A DNA stretch of 6,222 nucleotides from Gammaproteobacteria bacterium (GTDB lineage Bacteria; Pseudomonadota; Gammaproteobacteria; Steroidobacterales; Steroidobacteraceae). The translations under genes were made by a program, and so were the position numbers. Shown piece after piece: positions 1-4,886 of this stretch; the stretch's first letter is position 1, and each line of letters opens with the position of its first letter. The notes under the pieces were generated by a model. The model saw only the letters and a program-made list of their open reading frames with translations, did no database searches and was not told the DNA's origin. The stretch spans positions 793 through 7,014 of the forward strand of contig PMHN01000055.1 in NCBI GenBank assembly GCA_003156695.1, written 5' to 3'.

Positions 1-201
1 GACGCCAAGTTCATCAGCCGCCATCACGCCGTCATCCTTGCCGGTCCCGTGCACACGGTGATCGAGGATCTCAACAGCACCAACGGCGTGCTCGTGAACG
101 GCCAGCGGGTCGCGCGCCAGATACTCAAGGATGGCGACGAGGTAATCATCGGCCGCTCTCATTACCGCTTTGCAGTGCGGCGCGCGGGCGAGAAGCGCTG
201 A
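1..201 (+). CDS. FHA-domain protein, C-terminal end (5' partial)
   Basis: The frame is open from base 1 and stops at TGA 199-201, giving the last 66 residues of a longer protein. It shows the classic forkhead-associated signature: SRHHA near residues 6-10, then DLNSTNGVLVNG near residues 23-34, then the terminal strands (LKDGDEVIIGRSHYRFAV). In this family the Ser-Arg-x-His and the Ser/Thr-Asn pairs form the phosphothreonine-binding surface, so the protein probably binds a phosphorylated partner in the cytoplasm. The FHA domain ends about ten residues before the stop, so it is the C-terminal domain. The N-terminal part is outside the window, so any fused domain cannot be judged. Family call is firm; cellular role unknown. 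Confidence 0.93.
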   Translation, partial: DAKFISRHHAVILAGPVHTVIEDLNSTNGVLVNGQRVARQILKDGDEVIIGRSHYRFAVRRAGEKR

Positions 202-250
202 TCTGTTGCGGTGACATTAGCGGTCCTCTGACTCTCCTACGGCGCCGACC

Positions 251-279
251 GTCTATACCCCCCAACGATTGTTAGAGGG
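251..279 (+). other. Left cassette boundary: half-site with L'/R'-like boxes
   Basis: The sequence CCCCCCAAC (258-266), a GATT spacer and GTTAGAGGG (271-279) match the L'-spacer-R' layout of an integron core site. The 14 bases CCAACGATTGTTAG recur exactly at 797-810. The GTTAG marks the expected crossover point (G/TTAG). Unlike the copy at 792-814, I find no matching L'' box upstream. The nearest candidate for R'' is CCTCTGAC at 225-232, with one mismatch. I therefore read this as a target half-site or degenerate attC, not a complete attC. Confidence 0.6.
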
Positions 280-685
280 CAGACGCTGAAGCAGCCAGAC
301 CAGAATCGGCAATGTAGCGAGCCGCGGAGCTAACCAACCACGAGACCTTCAAAAACGCCCCTGGCGCCTCGAAGGAGGCTGTGATGGAAGGGACAATCAG
401 CGCAGCCCAAACCAAAACGACGATAACGAGGCCAACGGGTACTGCAGCGCGTCCGTAGAGCCGATTCACCACCCAGGCAAACGGAAGAGACACAAACAGA
501 ACAGTCGCAAAGTCAGCGAAGAATATCCACGCCAGTACAGAGGCTCGCCAAGACGGCAAGGCTTGCGGCCACCATTTCGGGACCGCAAGCGCGGCGTAGA
601 ATCCCATCACCGTCATGGTAGTAACCGCATACAGCACCGCCAACATCGCCGCGGCGACAGTCAGTAGGAGGCTACGCCGCGTCAT
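272..685 (-). CDS. Cassette-borne small integral membrane protein, unknown function
   Basis: The product is 137 residues from the ATG at 685-683. Predicted membrane segments lie near residues 6-34, 50-73 and 82-101, with a shorter hydrophobic patch near 111-120. MTRR forms a positive N-terminus, and a basic loop (NRLYGR, 74-79) lies between segments 2 and 3. I recognise no family. ATG 685 is preferred over the GTG at 718 because AGAGGG lies four bases upstream of the ATG, while the GTG version would start inside the attC stem. The AGAGGG is itself part of the attC R'' box. The TAA stop (274-272) lies inside the left core site GTTAG. The gene therefore fills the cassette and runs opposite to the usual ORF-to-attC direction. 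Its function cannot be deduced; cassette arrays commonly carry small membrane proteins. Confidence 0.68.
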   Translation of the reverse strand: MTRRSLLLTVAAAMLAVLYAVTTMTVMGFYAALAVPKWWPQALPSWRASVLAWIFFADFATVLFVSLPFAWVVNRLYGRAAVPVGLVIVVLVWAALIVPSITASFEAPGAFLKVSWLVSSAARYIADSGLAASASAL

Positions 686-697
686 CTGCCCTCTAAC
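680..697 (-). promoter_or_regulatory. Start region of the cassette gene: SD-like AGAGGG overlapping attC R''
   Basis: Read on the - strand the order is GTTAGAGGGCAG then ATG (685-683). AGAGGG (694-689) is a fair Shine-Dalgarno match about four bases from the ATG. The same bases are the attC R'' box, so translation initiation and recombination share a sequence. The spacing is slightly short. Confidence 0.45.
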
Positions 698-814
698 GGT
701 GAAGTTGAGGGGCCGCACGCAAGCGCCCGATCAGAGCCGCGGGTGCACACTGTTTTCCCGCACCCGCGGCGACACTACCGCGCATCACGGACCCCTCCAA
801 CGATTGTTAGGGGG
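689..814 (+). repeat. attC-like recombination site (59-base element)
   Basis: Four boxes appear in order: R'' CCCTCTAAC (689-697), L'' GTTGAGGGG (704-712), L' CCCCTCCAAC (792-801) and R' GTTAGGGGG (806-814). R'' pairs with R', and L'' pairs with L' with one unpaired extra base, the kind of asymmetry that known attC sites use as an extrahelical base to set strand choice. The spacers are 6 and 4 bases. The centre (713-791) contains a perfect 11-bp inverted repeat (736-746 with 760-770) with a 13-base loop, as expected for the variable terminal structure. Total length of about 126 bp lies within the known attC range. I recognise the architecture; no covariance search was run. Confidence 0.72.
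736..770 (+). repeat. Perfect 11-bp hairpin in the centre of the attC
   Basis: GCCGCGGGTGC (736-746) and GCACCCGCGGC (760-770) are exact reverse complements around a 13-base loop. It is the strongest local fold in this part of the window and would bring the two halves of the attC together in single-stranded DNA. With no T-run after it on either strand, it does not look like an intrinsic terminator. Confidence 0.8.
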
Positions 815-1027
815 TATGGATATATCCCACCGAAATAAACAATGCGAACGTCCGCTCACGGCCACTTCCGGTCATCCGCCGCACGCGCCCAATCTCCTCT
901 GAAGCGGACATTTCGTTCGCGTGTCGAAATCCTGGTACTCCAGCGGTCGCTGCTTACGTTGTGCAACGCCGCAGACTGAAACGATTGCAATTGTGGTTGC
1001 AAGGATCTAGAAGAATCGAGGACAACC

Positions 1028-1034
1028 GGGGAGG
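1028..1034 (+). promoter_or_regulatory. Ribosome binding site of the secreted-protein gene
   Basis: GGGGAGG lies six bases before the ATG at 1041. It fixes that start, which also gives a proper signal peptide. The 225 bases before it (815-1040) hold no gene I can support and no clear promoter hexamers. Confidence 0.75.
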
Positions 1035-1040
1035 TCTCAA

Positions 1041-2264
1041 ATGCCGGCGCGGTACGTTCGAGCATTGAAGGCGGTGGGTCTTTGCGCAACAGTTGCGTTG
1101 ATCGCGGCGTTAGCCGGCGGAAGCGGACTGTCAGGAATAGGGCTTGCAGCCCAGGCTCAGGAAGCGCCGAAGCCGCCCGAGGCAGCTCACACGTCGAAGC
1201 CGACCGTCAGCAAGCCACCGCCAAGCGCGCAGGAACTGGAGCGATGGCGGCGGGCTATCGTGCACACAAAGCGACTTGAGAAGGCCTGCTTCACTGCCGA
1301 GTATCCCGCGACAACGTGGACCAAGGTGCCGTGTGGAAAACCCCCTGAGAGTCGGTTTCTTCCGGCAAAGGGACCGCGCCCCGAGAAGGCGGTCGGCGGC
1401 GGGATCGATGACTTCGCGCAACCGTCAGGGAACATCTCATGGGCGGAGGGCTCATTTGATGCCGTGCTCAACGTAAAGAGCGCATGTTCCGATGCGCTCC
1501 CTTACCCCCCCACGCCCAAGTGCACCTCCGGCAACCGGAAAAACGAGTACATGCTCCAGCTCAACACTAATACGTTTAAAACGTCGGAGTGCAAAAACCG
1601 CAAAGAATGCAAGGGCTGGGAGCAGTTCGTATTCAGCAATCGGTTCTGCGAGCAAAAAGAACCACTGATGAGAATACTGGTCACGCATGGGACTCTAGCC
1701 TGCGCATACATACAGTACTGGCTGATAGGCTACGGCAAGGATTGCCCTAAGAATTGGAATCCGTCGGATGGTGATTGCGTGGCAGACAGTCAGAACTCGG
1801 TGGACTTCGTGCCGCTCCTGGTGGACGACCTAGGCTTTATGAAATTGATGGGTGGGGTACCCGGAGTCCACGGGCAGGACGACACGCTGACGTTCACGTA
1901 CAAGAACAAAGCCTATTCGGTGCCAGGGGATAGTCGTCTGCAGGGCCTGGGTCAGGGGTGGCAAGAAGCTGAGTTCAATGTTCTTGGGGAGGGCTACGGT
2001 TCTCAAGCTGTGTTCAACTCTGGATCGACTCTCGTCGTACGCATTGTGACCAACGCCGGGACACTCAGCGCACCACAGTGCTCCAACACCAGCACGGGCT
2101 CGACGGCCGAGACGAACAATCTGTTGCTCACCGCTTTGCCCCCGGGCCCCTGGTCCAAGGGCCCGGGACCGGCGCTGGTGTTCGCTGAAAGCAATGTGCC
2201 TGGAACCGTTCAGGTCAAGCCCTGTGCGAGCGCGAGCTTCGTGACCGTCGGTGGCACGAACTAA
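1041..2264 (+). CDS. Secreted 12-cysteine protein of unknown function
   Basis: The product is 407 residues. Residues 1-40 form a Sec signal peptide (basic MPARYVRALK, hydrophobic core 11-36, likely cleavage near AQA/QEA), so it is exported to the periplasm or outside. A Pro/Lys linker (41-62) follows. The mature part has 12 cysteines (83, 98, 149, 161, 184, 190, 203, 221, 235, 246, 347, 395), an even number that suggests disulfides. Motifs include KACFTAEYP (81-89), MLQLNTNTF (171-179), CKGWEQFVFS (190-199), CAYIQYWLIGYGKDCP (221-236) and FNSGSTLVVR (325-334). From memory these resemble an uncharacterised family of bacterial secreted proteins with WxQFVxS and QYWLIxYG blocks; I have no function for it. 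The beta-rich pattern could fit a lectin-like or glucanase-like fold, but no catalytic motif is evident. Its GC content looks lower than that of flanking genes, consistent with transfer. Confidence 0.85.
   Translation: MPARYVRALKAVGLCATVALIAALAGGSGLSGIGLAAQAQEAPKPPEAAHTSKPTVSKPPPSAQELERWRRAIVHTKRLEKACFTAEYPATTWTKVPCGKPPESRFLPAKGPRPEKAVGGGIDDFAQPSGNISWAEGSFDAVLNVKSACSDALPYPPTPKCTSGNRKNEYMLQLNTNTFKTSECKNRKECKGWEQFVFSNRFCEQKEPLMRILVTHGTLACAYIQYWLIGYGKDCPKNWNPSDGDCVADSQNSVDFVPLLVDDLGFMKLMGGVPGVHGQDDTLTFTYKNKAYSVPGDSRLQGLGQGWQEAEFNVLGEGYGSQAVFNSGSTLVVRIVTNAGTLSAPQCSNTSTGSTAETNNLLLTALPPGPWSKGPGPALVFAESNVPGTVQVKPCASASFVTVGGTN
2141..2167 (+). repeat. 9-bp perfect inverted repeat inside the secreted-protein gene
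   Basis: CCCGGGCCC (2141-2149) and GGGCCCGGG (2159-2167) are exact reverse complements separated by nine bases. They encode the Pro/Gly-rich stretch PPGPWSKGPGP (residues 367-377). The hairpin may simply follow from Pro and Gly codons in GC-rich DNA. Confidence 0.7.
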
Positions 2265-2805
2265 GTTTCTCGCAATAGCGCTGCTGAACGTGCAATAAGC
2301 AACTACGCCGGGTGCGGACACAGGAGTGTCGGCTCACGACGCTGCGCAACGTCCGCTGTCGTGCGGAGGCAACGTCGCAGCAATCCTGATGAATCAATAT
2401 TTTCTCCAGCCGGTCTTCGAAAAAGTTGGGGCGACCCTGAAAATGTTTTCGCGTCCGACAAGCGGCCGCTCCCGCAGCACCGGGCTCTTCGTCGTACTCC
2501 GCGCCGCCCTGCCGGTATTGCTTGCGCCACCTGTCGGCGACGCGCCGATGGGCGATGCTGAACAGGTAGGTGACGAACTTGGCCGTCCCCGCATAGCGTT
2601 CCTTGCCGTGGATGACTGCTAGCCAGGTTTCCTGGAACACATCCTCAGCTTCACCCCTGTTGTTCGCCAGGAGATGGGCAACAAAGCGATGCAACCGGGC
2701 GTGGTAGCGAAAGTAGAGCAGACGAAACGCCTCCTTTTCACCGGCCTGGTATCGCAACATGAGGTCCTCATCCGTTGCGGTCGCTGCGGGATTAAGGGGC
2801 GGCAC
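2215..2805 (-). pseudogene. ECF sigma factor lacking region 4 (probably broken)
   Basis: The frame opens at GTG 2805, with GAAGGGA seven bases upstream. Residues 13-95 are a good sigma-70 region 2 of the extracytoplasmic-function class: DEDLMLRYQAGEKEAFRLLY, then AEDVFQETWLAVIHG, then FVTYLFSIAHRRVADRWRKQ, which covers the core-binding and -10-recognition helices. After EYDEEPGAA (about residue 111, near base 2474) the homology stops. The expected region 4, which binds the -35 element, is absent, and I do not find it in the other - strand frames. The remaining ~85 residues are Cys/Arg/Ser-rich and look like read-through of non-coding DNA, finally overlapping the convergent secreted-protein gene. 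No anti-sigma gene follows. Best read as a 3'-truncated pseudogene. A region-2-only regulator is possible but less likely. Confidence 0.75.
2317..2381. other. Two adjacent hairpins in the intergenic/sigma-tail region
   Basis: GACAC-AGGA-GTGTC (2317-2330) is a perfect 5-bp stem with a 4-base loop. Just downstream GCTGCG (2341-2346) pairs with CGCAGC (2376-2381), enclosing CCGC/GCGG (2353-2356 and 2363-2366) and two copies of CAACGT. Neither is followed by a T-run, so they are not obvious intrinsic terminators. They lie after the stop of the secreted-protein gene and inside the aberrant 3' part of the sigma-factor frame. Role unknown. Confidence 0.4.
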
Positions 2806-2812
2806 GCAGCTA

Positions 2813-2819
2813 TCCCTTC
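2813..2819 (-). promoter_or_regulatory. Ribosome binding site of the ECF sigma gene
   Basis: On the - strand GAAGGGA ends seven bases before the GTG at 2805-2803. It supports this start and suggests the 5' end of the sigma gene is intact while the 3' end is lost. Confidence 0.55.
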
Positions 2820-2846
2820 AGCGGGCACCATGCTCGTTGGTGATTA

Positions 2847-2864
2847 ATCGCCGCAGAGCGGCAA
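2847..2864 (-). terminator. Weak hairpin after the AI-2E gene
   Basis: ATCGCCGC-AGA-GCGGCAAT... forms a stem of seven pairs with one mismatch and a 3-4 base loop, in the 107-base gap between the transporter stop and the sigma start. No T-run follows on the - strand, so an intrinsic terminator is only a possibility. Confidence 0.2.
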
Positions 2865-2912
2865 TTGGGGTTATGCCACGGCCGTGATCGGTGATGGCAC
2901 TCACGTGAGGCC

Positions 2913-3977
2913 CTACTTTGCCGGGGCTTTGCTCTCCAGCAGCCATTCGCGCCAGATGGCCAGCAGCACGGCGAGGATCACCGGTCCAACGAACAGTCCC
3001 ACGAGTCCGAAGGCCGCCAGGCCCCCGAGGACGCCGAACATGACGAGGATGAAGGGAATCTCCGCCTCGCGGCTGATGAGGAACGGCCGCACGATGTGAT
3101 CCGTCCAGCCGACGACCAGCGAACCCCAGATGAGCAGGCCAATGCAGGCCACGGTCTTGCCCGCTACGAGCAGCCACAGAACCACGCCGCCCAAAAGCGC
3201 CGGCACGGCGAACGGGATCAGGCCGCACACCGTAGTCAGCGCCGCCAGGAACACCGGTGCACCGACACCCGCGATCCAGTAACCGAGGCCAACCAGTACG
3301 CCCTGTACCACCGCCGCCAGTACCAGCCCGTAGACCACGGCCCTGACGGTCTGACCGATCGCCTGCAGGTAGTTGTGCACGCGTGGCCCGATTACCTGCT
3401 CGAGCGCGCGCGCCACCTGACCTGAAAAGCGGTCACCGCCGCGGTAGACGAAGAACAGACACACCACTGCCAGCACCAGTTTCACCGCGTTGCGGCTGAC
3501 GCCGCCGATGATCCTGGCGATCTGCTCGAAGGAGTTGTCGGTGAGCTTGCGCAACTCGAGGCCCAGTGCCTGCGGATCCTGCGCGGCGCGCGCCGCCAGA
3601 TCCTGCAGCTGCTCGCCGATCCACGGCAACTTCACCACCGCCGGCGGCAGTTGCAGACCGCCGGCGAGCACGGCGCGGCTCTCGTGATAGGCGTGCACCA
3701 GCTCAATGCGCAGCACCACCGCCAGCCACGCCAGCGGGACGATAACCGCGGCCGACACGACCGTGGTCATGATGAGCGCGGCGATGATGCCGCGCCCGCC
3801 CAACCGCCGCAGCACCCGCTCGTAAGCGGGCCAGCTGACGAAGCCGAGGATCCCGGCCCACACGAGCGGCACGATGAACGGCTCCATGACGCGGAAGCCA
3901 AGCAGCACCAGGCCTGCGAGCACCACCACCGTGATGAGCCGGCGCAGCCAGGGAGCGGACACGAAGTCTTCGACCAT
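2913..3977 (-). CDS. AI-2E family transporter (PerM/YdiK-type membrane protein)
   Basis: The product is 354 residues, the normal size for the family, from ATG 3977 to TAG 2913. Two N-terminal membrane helices (14-29, 33-47) and a third (63-89) precede a periplasmic stretch rich in amphipathic helices (91-155). Further helices follow at about 163-178, 212-235, 240-258, 258-290 and 308-342. The C-terminal hallmark is clear: WTDHIVRPFLISREAEIPFI (291-310), then FGVLGGLAAFGLVGLFVGP (314-332). Family members include the AI-2 exporter TqsA and Na+/H+ antiporter-like proteins, so the name does not fix the substrate. It starts 12 bases after the DUF3429 gene and is probably co-transcribed with it. 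Only a weak SD (GAG-rich) is seen upstream. Confidence 0.92.
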   Translation of the reverse strand: MVEDFVSAPWLRRLITVVVLAGLVLLGFRVMEPFIVPLVWAGILGFVSWPAYERVLRRLGGRGIIAALIMTTVVSAAVIVPLAWLAVVLRIELVHAYHESRAVLAGGLQLPPAVVKLPWIGEQLQDLAARAAQDPQALGLELRKLTDNSFEQIARIIGGVSRNAVKLVLAVVCLFFVYRGGDRFSGQVARALEQVIGPRVHNYLQAIGQTVRAVVYGLVLAAVVQGVLVGLGYWIAGVGAPVFLAALTTVCGLIPFAVPALLGGVVLWLLVAGKTVACIGLLIWGSLVVGWTDHIVRPFLISREAEIPFILVMFGVLGGLAAFGLVGLFVGPVILAVLLAIWREWLLESKAPAK

Positions 3978-3989
3978 GCGAATGCGCGC

Positions 3990-4466
3990 TCAGCTCAGGC
4001 CGGCGGTGTCGGAGGCGAACATGATGAGTGCCAGCAGCAGGCTGCTTGCCAGGGTCAGGTTGCGCCGCAGGCTGAGCCAGGCTGGCGGCAGCACCGCTCC
4101 GAGCACCCGGTGCTCGTACAGCCAGAACCCGCCGAGTCCTGCGACCAGCAGGGCAAGTCCACGCTGTCCTGCGACCACGACCGCCGCGGCGCCGCACAAT
4201 GCCGGGAGCAGCGCGACGCTGATGCGCGTGGCCGTCCACGGCAGGCGACCGGCGAGCGCGAGGCCCCAGTGCACTCCGCTGCAACCCGCCAGTAGCACTG
4301 CACCCCAGGCGATGGCGAGCCGTTGCGCAAGCTCACGGCCGGGCAGCTCCGGCAACAGGCCTACGCCGAGCAGGCCCAACACCAGGGGTGCGACACCCAG
4401 GTAGCTGGCGAGCTCAGCCGAACCACTGAGACTTGGATTTCCGGAGTTGTTCTGGGTGACGCGCAC
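3990..4466 (-). CDS. DUF3429 family membrane protein
   Basis: The product is 158 residues from GTG 4466 to TGA 3990. Five hydrophobic segments fall near residues 21-38, 50-72, 82-99, 103-117 and 135-152. The motif AWGAVLLAGCSGVHWGLAL (53-71) matches the conserved 'FLGGVHWG' block of DUF3429 inner-membrane proteins, and LSLRRNLT before the last helix also fits. Function of the family is unknown. It is the first gene of the - strand pair with the AI-2E transporter, 12 bases apart, and is divergent from btuB. The GTG start has no strong SD, so the true start may lie slightly downstream, before SAELASYLG (16-24). Confidence 0.85.
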   Translation of the reverse strand: MRVTQNNSGNPSLSGSAELASYLGVAPLVLGLLGVGLLPELPGRELAQRLAIAWGAVLLAGCSGVHWGLALAGRLPWTATRISVALLPALCGAAAVVVAGQRGLALLVAGLGGFWLYEHRVLGAVLPPAWLSLRRNLTLASSLLLALIMFASDTAGLS

Positions 4467-4574
4467 AGGTCAGGATCATGCCACGCGCCCCCGGAGCGGG
4501 CACGCTTGACGCCGCCCCCATGCCGCAGGCAGGCTTCGCGTCGATGTAAGGTGCCCGTGCCGACGTGCAAGCGG
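4467..4574. other. Divergent intergenic region ahead of the riboswitch
   Basis: These ~110 bases should hold the promoters for the DUF3429/AI-2E pair (leftward) and for the btuB leader (rightward). TTGACG at 4506-4511 resembles a -35 element, but no acceptable -10 hexamer lies 16-18 bases downstream. I cannot assign either promoter with confidence. Confidence 0.35.
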
Positions 4575-4775
4575 TTTTAGGTGACCGCGCGCGGCGGCAG
4601 GGTGAAACGGGAAGTCCGGTGTGGATTCGTCCAAAGCCGGCGCTGCCCCCGCAACGGTAATCGAGACCAGGCGGATCACATGTGCCACTGCTCCCTCACG
4701 GGCGCGGGAAGGCGATCCGCCGGAGAGTGATCTCCAGCTCGAGAGCCCGGAGACCGGCCTTACGCTTCACCGGTG
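4575..4775 (+). ncRNA. Cobalamin riboswitch
   Basis: The conserved core is easy to follow: GGGAAGTCCGGTG (4609-4621), AGCCGG (4635-4640), GCTGCCCCCGCAACGGTAA (4642-4660), CCACTG (4685-4690), GGGAAGGCG (4706-4714) and the B12-box-like end GAGCCCGGAGACCGGCC (4743-4759). GGCGGATC (4670-4677) and GATCCGCC (4714-4721) make a perfect 8-bp stem around the CCACTG arm. GGTGA (4580-4584) can pair with TCACC (4767-4771) to close the domain as P1. These are the RF00174 family hallmarks. Cobalamin binding normally switches off the downstream gene, here btuB, fitting feedback control of B12 uptake. The ends are approximate. Confidence 0.95.
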
Positions 4776-4879
4776 GGTGTCGCGGCGGGCGATGCTGGTC
4801 TTGCGGTGCCGCATCCCGGCGCCGGCCAGCTTCTGAAAGCCACAACCTCTCCGGGCCACGGGTGGTGTGTTTTCGGGAG
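4776..4879 (+). promoter_or_regulatory. Probable expression platform and RBS of btuB
   Basis: Between aptamer and gene, GATGC (4790-4794) can pair with GCATC (4810-4814), while GCTGG (4792-4796) can instead pair with CCAGC (4826-4830). These two stems are mutually exclusive. No T-run that would make an intrinsic terminator is convincing. GGGAG (4875-4879) lies seven bases before ATG 4887 and is the likely ribosome binding site. Control at translation initiation therefore looks more likely than transcription termination, but this is inference. Confidence 0.5.
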
Positions 4880-4886
4880 CTTCATC

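Larger units (their letters stand above)
272..806 (+). mobile_element. Putative lone integron gene cassette (535 bp)
   Basis: The segment runs from the TTAG of the left core site (G/TTAGAGGG at 271/272) to the G of the right core site (806), the unit an integron integrase would excise as a circle. It contains one gene on the - strand plus an attC-like site at its right end. A length of about 0.5 kb with one ORF and one attC is typical of gene cassettes. No integrase gene lies in the window and no second complete attC is visible, so this resembles a single attC outside an integron (CALIN/SALIN-type). The inference rests on box structure and on the repeated core, not on a model search. Confidence 0.62.

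Noticed and set aside
736..770. The strong hairpin considered as an intrinsic terminator
   Set aside because: No T-run follows on either strand, and it is centred between paired attC boxes.
615..902. A + strand open frame across the attC
   Set aside because: It runs through the attC hairpin and antisense to the membrane-protein gene; the product has no features of a real protein.
1830..2321. A 163-residue - strand open frame opposite the secreted-protein gene
   Set aside because: Antisense shadow of a gene with signal peptide, RBS and conserved-looking cysteines.
2326..2622. A + strand open frame opposite the sigma-factor region 2
   Set aside because: It covers both the sigma region 2 complement and the junction, with no RBS or domain.
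3703..4284. A 193-residue - strand open frame overlapping DUF3429 and AI-2E in another frame
   Set aside because: Arg/Ala/Gly-rich product with no motif; the overlapping frames have clear family signatures.
3651..4295. A 214-residue + strand open frame opposite the transporter genes, with a His/Gln/Arg-rich product
   Set aside because: It is antisense to two well-supported membrane-protein genes, has low-complexity composition and no RBS. GC-rich codon structure explains it.
4506..4533. TTGACG as a -35 box for btuB
   Set aside because: No -10-like hexamer at 16-18 bases spacing.
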